The notes under the pieces: model-generated | Told to the model about the DNA's origin: nothing | The model's input: the letters and a program-made list of their open reading frames with translations, nothing else | Databases searched by the model: none | Translations under genes and position numbers: made by a program | NCBI RefSeq assembly: GCF_018070465.1 | Contig: NZ_JAGPXT010000013.1 | Coordinates: 83,151-147,150, forward strand | From: Micromonospora sp. C95 | GTDB lineage: Bacteria; Actinomycetota; Actinomycetes; Mycobacteriales; Micromonosporaceae | Direction: 5' to 3' | Length of the DNA stretch: 64,000 nucleotides | In this document: positions 9,292 through 17,353 of the stretch, in pieces | Numbering within the stretch: the first letter of the stretch is position 1 | How the letters are laid out: each line of letters begins with the position of its first letter

Positions 9292-10227
9292 GTGACCGTG
9301 ATCGAGGCTGTGGGCGGCTATCTGCCGCCGACCCGGGTCCGGATCGGTGAGCTGCTGGGTCGGCACGGGATGAAACCGAACCGGGTCAGGATGTACGAGC
9401 GGTTCTTCGGCTTCGGCGAGGTTCCCCTGGATCCGGATGCGGGCTTGGTCGATCTGCTGGTGCACACGGTCATGACACTGCCGGCGTTCGAGGAACGGCG
9501 GCCGCTGATTCGCTACGTCATCCAGGCGAGGACCATGCCGGTCGTCGCGCCGTACCCCGTGAATCCGCTGCATGAGGCGTGCCGGCGACTGGAGCTGGAG
9601 CATGCCACCGCCTTCTGTCTGACGCAGCACGCCTGCGCATCTGGCCTACTGGCGATCGATGTGGCAGGTCACCTGCTGGCTGGGGACGGCGAGCAGGACG
9701 CGCTCGCTCTCGTGGTGGTGGGAGAGAAGACGTTCACCTCGACTCCCCGGCTGGTGAACACCACGGGGGTGATGGGTGAGGGGGCGGCGGCGATCCTCGT
9801 CCGGGCCGACGGCGAGCGGGACCGGGTACTCGGTTACGCCAGCCGGACCCACGGCCAGTACCACGCCGCGGGCTCGATGTCGCCACAGCAGATCGCGCAG
9901 TTCAACGAGCAGTACCCGGACCACCTGGCCGCCGTGATACTGGCCGCTGTCGAGAACGCCAGCCTCGACTTGGCGGACATCGATCTGATCCTGCCGCACA
10001 ACGTCGGCTGGATGTCGTGGTCGCGAGTCCTGCGCAGCCTGGGCATCACCGGTTCGGAGCGGCTTTTCGCCGACAACTTCGCCGCCTACGGGCACAGCTT
10101 CGGAGCGGACTCCTTCCTGAACTACCGATCGGCCTGCGACGCCGGCCGCATCCGCCCCGGGGACCGGTACCTGATGACGGCCGTCGGTCTGGGTGCCACG
10201 TTCGCGGCCATGGTGTTGCAGCATTGA
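9292..10227 (+). CDS. KAS III-like beta-ketoacyl synthase
   Basis: A 311-residue thiolase-fold condensing enzyme of the FabH type. The nucleophile is Cys115 in QHACASGL. The first catalytic His is H236 in LPHNVG. The position normally held by Asn in FabH (the GNTS motif) is His268 in YGHSFGAD, giving Cys-His-His as in KAS I/II. It should carry out a decarboxylative Claisen condensation or an acyl transfer on a starter unit. A strong AAGGAGG site precedes the GTG start. The downstream gene encodes a shorter relative with no nucleophile, suggesting a catalytic/non-catalytic pair. Confidence 0.82.
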   Translation: MTVIEAVGGYLPPTRVRIGELLGRHGMKPNRVRMYERFFGFGEVPLDPDAGLVDLLVHTVMTLPAFEERRPLIRYVIQARTMPVVAPYPVNPLHEACRRLELEHATAFCLTQHACASGLLAIDVAGHLLAGDGEQDALALVVVGEKTFTSTPRLVNTTGVMGEGAAAILVRADGERDRVLGYASRTHGQYHAAGSMSPQQIAQFNEQYPDHLAAVILAAVENASLDLADIDLILPHNVGWMSWSRVLRSLGITGSERLFADNFAAYGHSFGADSFLNYRSACDAGRIRPGDRYLMTAVGLGATFAAMVLQH

Positions 10228-10272
10228 GCGGGATGACCGTGCACCGCAGGCGGTGCGAGGAAGGAAGCCCGG

Positions 10273-11160
10273 ATGTACCTGGGAAGGCAACCGGACCCGG
10301 CCGGTGCGGCGGGGACCTTGCGGATCGTGTCCGGTGTTCAGTGCGTACTTGAGCCCGTGGCTCCCTATCCTGAACACGACCGGATCTACTTCACCAATCT
10401 GCTGGCGAGCTACGGCCTGCCGGCGCCGGACCACTTTGCCGCCGCCGGCCGGGTCACGTTCACCGAGCTGGTCGCGGCGCTGCTGTCCGACCTCGGGGCA
10501 CAGCTGTCCCCGTTCGACCTGGCGCTGATGACCAGCGTCACGTCGGACTCCGAACTTGGCTGGCCGATGTGCTATCTACGCCACGTCCTGCCGGATACCG
10601 GCCTGGCCTTCGCGGTGGCCGATCAGGGTGTCGTGGCGCCGTTCACGGCTCTGCACCTGGCTGTCCAGCGGGTCCGTACGGGCGGCGCCCGCCGGGTCCT
10701 GCTGGTCATGCTCGACCAGGCGGCTCTCTTGCACGACGGCCAGGTACCCGACCGGATGCGGGTGGAGGGCAACGCGGGTGTGGCCCTGGCCCTCGACGCG
10801 AGCGACACCGGCGGCGCGGCAGTGAGTGCGGTCCACTCGCGGCGAGTCGACAGATCGGACGTGGCGGGCTTGTGGACGCGACTCGTAGGGCAAGCGCGCG
10901 ACAGCAGCGACCTCGCGATCACCGCCGTGTGCGGGCTGGGACTGCTGGACACTCTTCCGGCATCACCGCCGGCCGAGACCGCGGCTCCGGCACCCGGAGT
11001 TCCGTGCACCGGGATCTGGCAGACCTTCCTCACCCGGCTGCCCCAGTGGCGGACCACCGGACGCCGACTGCTACTGGCCGACTACGACCCGGAGCTGGGG
11101 CGGTTGGCGCACTGCCTGATCGATATCCGGCCGGAGGTGCCCGCCACGTCCGCAACATGA
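10273..11160 (+). CDS. KAS III-like protein lacking the catalytic cysteine
   Basis: A 295-residue protein that aligns in outline with the preceding KAS III-like enzyme. Its AFAVADQGVVAPFTALHLA corresponds to AFCLTQHACASGLLAIDVA of the partner. In an ungapped match the nucleophilic Cys becomes Val120, with a Gln two residues before it. The active-site His/Asn regions are also not recognisable. It cannot work as a normal condensing enzyme. Possible roles are a structural or chain-control subunit of a heteromer, by analogy with chain-length factors, or a decarboxylase. GGAAGG lies before the ATG, 45 bases after the partner gene. Confidence 0.65.
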   Translation: MYLGRQPDPAGAAGTLRIVSGVQCVLEPVAPYPEHDRIYFTNLLASYGLPAPDHFAAAGRVTFTELVAALLSDLGAQLSPFDLALMTSVTSDSELGWPMCYLRHVLPDTGLAFAVADQGVVAPFTALHLAVQRVRTGGARRVLLVMLDQAALLHDGQVPDRMRVEGNAGVALALDASDTGGAAVSAVHSRRVDRSDVAGLWTRLVGQARDSSDLAITAVCGLGLLDTLPASPPAETAAPAPGVPCTGIWQTFLTRLPQWRTTGRRLLLADYDPELGRLAHCLIDIRPEVPATSAT

Positions 11161-11236
11161 CGCGAGACCGGCCCGTCCGGGGCGGGGGCGACGAACTGCG
11201 GGCCGGACTCGTCCCGCCGCCGTGTGCGACTGCCGG

Positions 11237-11758
11237 TCAGCTCCGCTCACCGGCGAGGGCGAGAATCTTTGCGGCCACCTCATCCGGTCCCAGACCGTCG
11301 GTCTCGACCACCGACCCCCGCTCGGCGAGCCCGTGGAAGGCCTTCTCGTACCGATCGAGCTGTTCCAGCCGCCATGGCCGGGCACCGACGTCCACCGTGT
11401 CCGCCTCGATGCGTCGACGGAGCACATCGGACGAGGCGTGCAGGGTCACGTGCAGCACGTCCAGCCTGCGCCGGCGCAGACCGTCCAGGATCTCCAGCTG
11501 ATAATCGAGATTGAGAACCGACATCGCCATCAGCACCGTCGCATTCCGCCGGGCCCGGCGGGCCGCGCCTCGAATGGTTCCGGTACGCCACATCGAGAAG
11601 TCCTGGAAATCGCCGGGCCGGAGAATGCCGAGCGTCCGCTGCAGAACCCCGCCGTACACCTCGGGGTCGTATGTCGTCGCGTCCGGCAGGCTCGCGTGCA
11701 GCTTCGCGACTGTTGTCGTCTTACCCACCCCGAAGGGCCCGTTGATCCAAATTATCAC
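11237..11758 (-). CDS. TmrB-like ATP-binding protein, likely self-resistance phosphotransferase
   Basis: A 173-residue P-loop protein that begins IIWINGPFGVGKTT (Walker A within the first 15 residues) and continues with DPEVYG and GDFQDFSMWR. This matches the N-terminal layout of TmrB, the Bacillus tunicamycin-resistance protein. A TmrB-like protein of the muraymycin cluster (Mur28) is reported to phosphorylate the antibiotic as self-resistance. The GTG start at 11758 overlaps the exporter stop by 4 bases (GTGA); upstream in-frame codons fall inside the exporter gene. Its position as the last gene of an exporter operon supports a resistance role. Function is inferred from family and context. 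Confidence 0.8.
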   Translation of the reverse strand: MIIWINGPFGVGKTTTVAKLHASLPDATTYDPEVYGGVLQRTLGILRPGDFQDFSMWRTGTIRGAARRARRNATVLMAMSVLNLDYQLEILDGLRRRRLDVLHVTLHASSDVLRRRIEADTVDVGARPWRLEQLDRYEKAFHGLAERGSVVETDGLGPDEVAAKILALAGERS

Positions 11759-13584
11759 GTGCGGCTCTCTCCCTCTGGTGAGGCTACGACGCCTACTTCG
11801 CCGTTCGCGTGGGCGTCGCCATGGTATGCGGCGCAATGCATCTCGTACATCCGGGCGTAGCGGCCGCCGATCTCCATCAGCTCCTCATGTGTGCCGAGCT
11901 CGGTCGGCCGCCCTCGATGCAGCACGACGATCAAGTCAGCCGAACGGACCGTGGAGAATCGGTGCGAGACCACGACAGTGATGGTTCCGAATCGCTCGGC
12001 CAGCATTCTGGACAGGCGCGCCTGACGGGTGAATATGGCGTCCTCACTGGGCGCGTCGAGCGCTGCCGTCGGCTCGTCGAACAGCATGAGAATCGGAGCC
12101 TCGCGCATGTTTCCGCGGGCCAGGGCGACCTTCTGCCACTGCCCGCGAGAAAGGTCGGCGCCGCCCGGCAGAAGCGGTCCGATCGGTGTCGCCAGTCCCG
12201 TCGGAAGGTGGCTTTCCAGGTCGATGGCGGCCGATCGGCGGAGCGCGGCCCGCACCCGGTCCACGTCATCGATTCGGGACACGTCCCCGAGGCCGACCGC
12301 TTCCCGGAGGAGAACCTGATAGCGGCCGAAATCCTGGAAGGCGGCGGTGACCGCGTCCCGCCACCGGGGGTGGAGATCCTCGGTCGCTATGCCGTCGATC
12401 AGCAGCCGGCCCGACGTCGGCGGGTAGAAGCCGGCCAGCAGCTTCACCAGCGTCGACTTACCCGAGCCGTGCTCGCCGACCACGGCGACCACCGAGCCGG
12501 CCGGGATATCCAGCGTGACGTGCTCGATACTGGGGCCTGCGGCGTCGGGATAGGTGAACGCGACGTCGCGCAGCGAGATGCCCGTGGTCAGTCGGTCGGG
12601 CAACGGTAGATCGCCGCCCCGCCACGCCTGCCGCGCGTAGGACTTGAGCCAGTGGTACGGGCCGGTCACTGCGGCCGCGGCCAGCATGCGGCTGATCACA
12701 TACAGCAGACGTTCGATCAGACTGCGTAGCTGACCGACAAGCGTCACCACCATGATCAGATCACCGATGGTGCGCTGCCCGCCGGCAACGAGGCGGACCA
12801 CGAACCCGAGCGCCACCACGTAACCGAGGACCACGATCGCCCCGCCGACGCCGGACAGCGCGGCCGAGCGTATCGAGGCGGCGACCTGGATTCCGGACGC
12901 TCGGCGCCAGGCCGCGTCCGCCAGCCGCATGACCTCGCCGTGCGCGGACGCGGCCCGGACCTGGCGGACCGCCTCCGGCTGGGTGACCACCTCGTGAAGG
13001 TGCCGTTCCAGCCGTTCGTCCTCCGAGGCGCGCAGCGCTGCCCGGCCGATCCGGCCGTACGCGACAGCGTTGAGCGCACCCGCGGGGAGCATCAGCAGCA
13101 GCATGAGCAGCAGCGCCGGGTGCACCACTGCGAGCAGGACCATGGTGGCGAGTACGCGGATAGCCGAGGAAACCACATCGACGGCGGCCCAGCCGCCCTC
13201 GGCCAGCAGCATGCCCCGGCCCTGCACGAGGCCCAACCGGTCGGCGTATTCGGCCCGTTCCAGGTGTTCCAGGCCGGGCAGTGAGGCGGACATCCGCTGG
13301 ATCTGCGGATCGAACTCCAGTCGCCCCACCCTCTCGGCGATGTCGAGCCGAGTCTGGAACTGGACGACGTCACCGACCGCGGTGAGCGCGAACGCGATCG
13401 CGGTGACCACGGCCCCGACCAGCGCGGCACCGGGCCGTCGATCCGCCGCGTTGTCGACGACGGCACGGATGCCGACCGCGGTCAGCACGAATAGCGCGTT
13501 CTGGACGATCACCAGAGCCAGGACCAGGAAGGTGCGGAACCGATCCACGGCCCACGAGCGACGCAGCACCAGCCACCACGTCAT
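11755..13584 (-). CDS. ABC exporter half-transporter (membrane plus ATPase domains)
   Basis: A 609-residue fused ABC transporter. The membrane domain covers roughly residues 1-320 with hydrophobic segments near 17-40, 55-72, 145-170 and 245-268. The ATPase domain has Walker A GEHGSGKST (370-378), signature LSRGQ (478-482; the usual second Gly is Arg), Walker B ILMLFDEP (498-505) and switch His541. It probably pairs with the next exporter to form a heterodimer that expels the antibiotic. Its start overlaps the upstream exporter stop by 4 bases. The altered signature would make one ATP site weaker, common in heterodimeric exporters. Confidence 0.88.
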   Translation of the reverse strand: MTWWLVLRRSWAVDRFRTFLVLALVIVQNALFVLTAVGIRAVVDNAADRRPGAALVGAVVTAIAFALTAVGDVVQFQTRLDIAERVGRLEFDPQIQRMSASLPGLEHLERAEYADRLGLVQGRGMLLAEGGWAAVDVVSSAIRVLATMVLLAVVHPALLLMLLLMLPAGALNAVAYGRIGRAALRASEDERLERHLHEVVTQPEAVRQVRAASAHGEVMRLADAAWRRASGIQVAASIRSAALSGVGGAIVVLGYVVALGFVVRLVAGGQRTIGDLIMVVTLVGQLRSLIERLLYVISRMLAAAAVTGPYHWLKSYARQAWRGGDLPLPDRLTTGISLRDVAFTYPDAAGPSIEHVTLDIPAGSVVAVVGEHGSGKSTLVKLLAGFYPPTSGRLLIDGIATEDLHPRWRDAVTAAFQDFGRYQVLLREAVGLGDVSRIDDVDRVRAALRRSAAIDLESHLPTGLATPIGPLLPGGADLSRGQWQKVALARGNMREAPILMLFDEPTAALDAPSEDAIFTRQARLSRMLAERFGTITVVVSHRFSTVRSADLIVVLHRGRPTELGTHEELMEIGGRYARMYEMHCAAYHGDAHANGEVGVVASPEGESRT

Positions 13585-15419
13585 GGCGCGGGTACCTCCG
13601 GTCCGGTGACGGTCGCCGGTGCGGCGAACCGGTCGGCCTGCAACCGGTACAACCGGCTGTAGATCCCGCCGAGGGCCATCAGCTCATGGTGGCTACCGGT
13701 CTCGGCTGCGACTCCGCCGGACAGGATCACGATCGTATCGGCTTTCCGTACGGTGGCCAGGCGGTGCGAGATCAGCAGTACGCAGGCCTGCCGGGCGAGA
13801 TCCTGGATCCGGGCGATGACCTCGGTCTCGGCCTGGACGTCAAGGTGGGCGGTGGGCTCGTCGAACAGCACGATACGGGCCCCGGCCCGGACGGCGAACA
13901 ACGCGCGGGCCAGGCCCACCCGTGCCCACTGCCCGCCGGAGATATCCACCCCGCCAGTTCGGTTCGGCGACAGCGGCGTGTCCCAACCCGCGGGGAGACG
14001 GGCGACGAGATCCCCGAGACCCGCATCCTGTACGGCCGCCTCAAGATCACTGGTCGACGAGTGCCCGGGTGCGGCCAGCCGTACGTTGTCCCGGAAGGAG
14101 AGGGCATAGCGGATGGGGTCCTGTGCCGCGACGCACACGAGCCGATGCCGATCGGGGTGGTTGACCAGCGAAACGCCGTCCAGGGTGATCCGGCCGGTGC
14201 GGGGCAGGTACAGCCCCGCGACCAACTTCGTCACGGTGGTCTTGCCGGCACCGTTCAACCCGACGAGCGCGGTCAGCTTTCCGCTGGGGATCTCCAGGTC
14301 CAGGCCCTGCAGGACGTCGCGGCCGGTATAGCCGAACCGAATCCCGGAGAGGCGCAGGAGGCTTCCCCCGCCGGCCGGGAAAGGTGCGCCGTCGCCTCCC
14401 GGCGTCGCCGCGGGCGATTGGTGCCGCAGCTCCTCCAGCGCGCGGGCGGCCGGCAGGCCTTCGACATAGTCGAGTACCTCCTGCGCGGCGAACGCTCCAC
14501 CGGCGACCGCCCACACCGCGGCCAGGTCGGTCGCCAGCCGGGAGAGGTCCAGCTGCCCGCGTGCCGCGGACAACGCCAGGATCGCTATCACCACGCCGGT
14601 TCCGCCGGCCAGGATCAGCGCACGCAGCCACTGCCGCCGCAGCATCCGGCGGCGGGCTGCCCGGTGCGGGTTCAGGTGCGCCTCGGTAGCGGACCGGTAC
14701 CGGGCCTGCATCCAGCTCGCCAGGCCGAAGATCCGCAGTTCCTTGGCGACCTCCGCGCCCGTGAGCAGTGCGTCCCAGTAGCCGGCCAGCCGCCGGTGCG
14801 GTACCCCGTTGGTCCAGGCCGTGGCCAGCAGCAGCGCATCGGCTGCCTGGAGATGGCGGACGACCAGGACGATCAGCAGCAACAGCCCCGCGGCCACCGG
14901 CGAGTCACGGGCGATGACCAGCACCGCGAGGACGTTGGCGAGCAGCCGCGACCACAGGCACAGGAGTCCCCAGACCGCGGATCCGGAGGTACGACCCGTA
15001 CGGTTGGTCGGCTCGCCGGCCGCCCTCGCGATGAGATCCTGATAGCCGGGATCCTCCAGCATCGGCATGCTGGCCGTCTCGGACACCGCGGCCTCGACGG
15101 CTCGCCTGTGGGTGCCATCCACCCGCCGGGTGAGCGCGAGACGCAAGGGCTCGACCGCGAACTCCACCACCTGCGCGATGATGAGCAGCACCGCCAGCGG
15201 CAGCAGAGCGCCGAGTGCGGACGTCGCCCACTCCTGGGAGCCGGACGCCTCCACGAGTTCCCGGACGAGCGCTCCGGCAGCCAGCGCCACAGCGGCCGGC
15301 ACCAGGGACCGGCCGGTGAGTATGACGATCGAGAGCAGCCGCAACGGCGTTCCGGTGCCCGCCCACAGACGTAGGACGAGCCGCCGGTCTGAGACCTGGC
15401 CAGGTCGCGGTTCAGGCAT
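13581..15419 (-). CDS. ABC exporter half-transporter, partner subunit
   Basis: A 612-residue fused membrane/ATPase exporter. Walker A is GLNGAGKTT (387-395), the signature ISGGQ (493-497) is canonical, Walker B gives VLFDEP (about 517-522) and the switch His is 552. Together with the following gene it probably forms the heterodimeric export pump of the cluster. The ATG at 15419 is preferred because it lies inside the end of the small upstream gene (8-base overlap, ATGCCTGA), indicating translational coupling; an in-frame start at 15449 would add 10 residues. Confidence 0.85.
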   Translation of the reverse strand: MPEPRPGQVSDRRLVLRLWAGTGTPLRLLSIVILTGRSLVPAAVALAAGALVRELVEASGSQEWATSALGALLPLAVLLIIAQVVEFAVEPLRLALTRRVDGTHRRAVEAAVSETASMPMLEDPGYQDLIARAAGEPTNRTGRTSGSAVWGLLCLWSRLLANVLAVLVIARDSPVAAGLLLLIVLVVRHLQAADALLLATAWTNGVPHRRLAGYWDALLTGAEVAKELRIFGLASWMQARYRSATEAHLNPHRAARRRMLRRQWLRALILAGGTGVVIAILALSAARGQLDLSRLATDLAAVWAVAGGAFAAQEVLDYVEGLPAARALEELRHQSPAATPGGDGAPFPAGGGSLLRLSGIRFGYTGRDVLQGLDLEIPSGKLTALVGLNGAGKTTVTKLVAGLYLPRTGRITLDGVSLVNHPDRHRLVCVAAQDPIRYALSFRDNVRLAAPGHSSTSDLEAAVQDAGLGDLVARLPAGWDTPLSPNRTGGVDISGGQWARVGLARALFAVRAGARIVLFDEPTAHLDVQAETEVIARIQDLARQACVLLISHRLATVRKADTIVILSGGVAAETGSHHELMALGGIYSRLYRLQADRFAAPATVTGPEVPAP

Positions 15420-15732
15420 CGGCCACCGGAAAGGATCGCCCCTGGGCACCGGCGGACCGGGAAGGGTCGGTCGGTCGCCGCGCGACCCGGTCGATCATCG
15501 CGTCCGCCGTCCGGAGCGTAACGTCGCCGGCGAACAGTTCATCCTGCAGCGGCAGACGTTTCGACCTCGCTGCGACCGGCACATCGCCCCGGCACCGGTC
15601 GGGGAGAACTGTCGCTTGCTGAGCCGATCGGTAGGCGATCCCGGCGACGTGACGGTCCGCCGTGGGCATCATGTGCGTCGCGGCGGTACCGCAACGGATG
15701 CCTGAAACAGGATCCGGCACGCCGACCAACAT
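15412..15732 (-). CDS. Small protein of unknown function, first gene of the exporter operon
   Basis: A 106-residue open frame starting at the ATG at 15732, preceded at ideal distance by the strong ribosome site GGAGGGAG. It ends in an 8-base overlap with the exporter start. I recognise no family. It has two cysteines, many Arg and Asp residues and no signal peptide or membrane segment. The good ribosome site and the coupling argue that it is translated, either for its own function or to drive translation of the exporter. It does not look like a clear RiPP precursor, as there is no obvious leader/core division. Confidence 0.5.
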   Translation of the reverse strand: MLVGVPDPVSGIRCGTAATHMMPTADRHVAGIAYRSAQQATVLPDRCRGDVPVAARSKRLPLQDELFAGDVTLRTADAMIDRVARRPTDPSRSAGAQGRSFPVADA

Positions 15733-15782
15733 GCACTCCCTCCGCGGCACGATTGCCGTACGCCAGTCCTTCTTTGGCTTAT

Positions 15783-15829
15783 TTTCGCGAAAAGACTGTG
15801 GTCTTTTCGCGAAAGAACCGTGGTTCTTT
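15783..15829. promoter_or_regulatory. Two overlapping perfect palindromes, probable operator region
   Basis: The first inverted repeat has 14-base perfect arms (15783-15796 and 15801-15814, loop TGTG), and each arm contains the 10-base palindrome TTTCGCGAAA. The second is AAAGAACC-GT-GGTTCTTT at 15812-15829, sharing three bases with the first. They lie between a possible promoter and the exporter operon, where a repressor would block transcription. Confidence 0.6.
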
Positions 15830-15851
15830 CTCCGGAAAGGCCACGGCGGTC

Positions 15852-15880
15852 AATATAATAGACCATTACGGCCGGTGCAA
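15852..15880 (-). promoter_or_regulatory. Possible promoter of the exporter/resistance operon
   Basis: On the minus strand TTGCAC (15875-15880) is followed after 17 bases by TATATT (15852-15857), pointing at the operator palindromes and the gene starting at 15732. The same AT-rich stretch holds a perfect TATAAT on the plus strand (15854-15859) without a convincing -35 box. Confidence 0.35.
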
Positions 15881-15973
15881 GGAGTTCACCCGAAACCCAC
15901 CCATCCAGTGCCGGTCACTCCAGGGATGCAACTAATTACTTATAGTAGCGATTCGCGTGGCGGTCATGCAGAA

Positions 15974-16405
15974 GCCAATGTCACCCAACGTAATTCCATC
16001 ATGGTGGTGGGCTGGGTTTCGTAGGTGGGGCGGCACCACCCGGTCGAACACCCCAACCAGCGGCTCCGCACCCAACCGCTTACGCGCCGGAGTGATTCCG
16101 CCCGGCGTCGGCGTACGACGCCGACGCCAACGCGAAGTACACCATCCCATGCGGCGGCAACTTCGCATCCGACCGCGGCGCCTGCCTGCCGGCGACCTCG
16201 ACCGCCCCATCGACGACCTCACGCGGCACCGACCCGGCGAGGACTCCCATCGAGATCCACTCCGGCAACCGTCCACCCACGACCTGCGCTTCCGCGATCA
16301 CCCGCAGACCCTGACGCCCACACCCCGGACCTACCACCACGACACCAGCACGACCACGGAAACCCGGCCCACCACCACGATCAACTTACGTTAAGTGGCA
16401 TTGGC
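15974..16405. mobile_element. Degenerate IS4-family element, internally deleted
   Basis: About 432 bases bounded by inverted repeats that match at 17 of 20 positions: GCCAATGTCACCCAACGTAA at 15974-15993 and the complement of 16386-16405, which reads GCCAATGCCACTTAACGTAA. Inside is a fragment of an IS4-type transposase on the minus strand. I could not see a target-site duplication. The element lacks the catalytic domain and cannot move by itself, though intact ends might be mobilised by a related transposase. Confidence 0.7.
16034..16262 (-). pseudogene. IS4-family transposase N-terminal remnant, frameshifted
   Basis: One minus-strand frame at about 16262-16104 encodes a stretch resembling the N-terminal domain of IS4 transposases (EWISMGVLAGSVPREVVD, then LPPHGMVYFALASASY). 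A second frame at 16087-16034 continues with ARKRLGAEPLVGVFDRVV, which follows in intact members after a short linker. The two halves are therefore separated by a small deletion/frameshift. The DDE catalytic domain is missing altogether. Confidence 0.65.
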
Positions 16406-16582
16406 ACTGAGACCGCCCGGACGCGCCCATTGCGTAGCTGCTGCGATCTATGCTTAGATCCGGATGATGGATGACGGGGGTTGTTCCGAGCACATGCTTG
16501 ACGATTCACTGGCGTCTTGGCGCCTGGCGTCTTCACAGAGTTTACCGCTGTTGAATGCCGAGGTGAATCGGAGGGGCGACAC

Positions 16583-17353
16583 ATGGTGAACATCGCCGAG
16601 GGGGCCCCCTCAAGCACGGCCTCGCCAACCATGATGGCGGTCCAGGACAACACTACCGACCCGCTGACGGTCCTCTTGCCGTGCGCCGGTGCGGGATCGC
16701 GCTTCAAGGCGCCCTACCCCAAAGAACTGCATTGCATAGCCCGTGGAGTCACCGCGCTGGACGCGGCTCTCGCCCCGGTGGTGGATCTGTCCCGGAACTA
16801 TCCGGTACGTCTGGTCGCGGTGGTCGGCCCAGGCCGTGAATCAACAGTCGAGCGGTTGTATCCGTACGGCGAGCATCTCGATCTTTGTATCACCTTTCAA
16901 AATGAACGCCATGGGCCGCAGATCATGGGGGCACTACGGGCGGCCCACGATCTCGTTTCCGAGCGCGTCCTGATCGTACTTCCCGATCAGTATTTCTCCT
17001 GGGAGCCGGGAGCGAACCCGTTGCTGGATTGTGTCCGGGCACTTCAGGCCGACGAATTCAGCGTGATCGCCGCAAAGCCCGGTAGCCGTCCGCTGACCGA
17101 GGACGGAGCGCTGGCCGTGCAGGCCGGCCCGCACGGACCGAGGGTGACCGCAGCCGCCGAGAAACCGCAGGACCCGACCGGGTTCGACGCCGCTTGGGTG
17201 GTCGTCGGGCTGCGCCGCTCCGCGTGGGACCGGCTGCCCGACGTGTTCCGGCGTACGGCCGGCAGTCCGCTAGTCGGCGCCCCCGTGGTGTTCGCCGGCG
17301 GTTACCGCCACCTTCATGTCCCGAGCAGCGCGAACGAGAACAGCTCATCATGA
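16583..17353 (+). CDS. Nucleotidyltransferase-like protein
   Basis: A 256-residue Rossmann-like nucleotidyltransferase with LLPCAGAGSRF (31-41) and PKEL (Lys47), the nucleotide-binding signature of sugar-1-phosphate nucleotidyltransferases. It is shorter than GalU/RmlA enzymes. The ATG at 16583 is chosen because GGAGGGG lies 8 bases upstream; an earlier in-frame ATG at 16517 has none. It overlaps the glycosyltransferase start by 4 bases (ATGA). It could make the NDP-sugar used by that enzyme, or be a drug-modifying nucleotidyltransferase like the one reported as self-resistance in the muraymycin cluster (Mur29). A second, GalU-like enzyme at 22230 competes for the sugar-activating role. Confidence 0.75.
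   Translation: MVNIAEGAPSSTASPTMMAVQDNTTDPLTVLLPCAGAGSRFKAPYPKELHCIARGVTALDAALAPVVDLSRNYPVRLVAVVGPGRESTVERLYPYGEHLDLCITFQNERHGPQIMGALRAAHDLVSERVLIVLPDQYFSWEPGANPLLDCVRALQADEFSVIAAKPGSRPLTEDGALAVQAGPHGPRVTAAAEKPQDPTGFDAAWVVVGLRRSAWDRLPDVFRRTAGSPLVGAPVVFAGGYRHLHVPSSANENSSS

Noticed and set aside
13686..15374. A 562-residue plus-strand open frame
   Set aside because: It is antisense to an ABC exporter with clear Walker motifs, and its composition is low-complexity.
15412..15732. The small exporter-linked gene as a RiPP precursor
   Set aside because: No leader/core division, no processing motif, and no RiPP-modifying enzyme in the window.
15961..16420. A target-site duplication flanking the IS4-like remnant
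   Set aside because: Bases outside the two inverted repeats do not match at any reasonable length.
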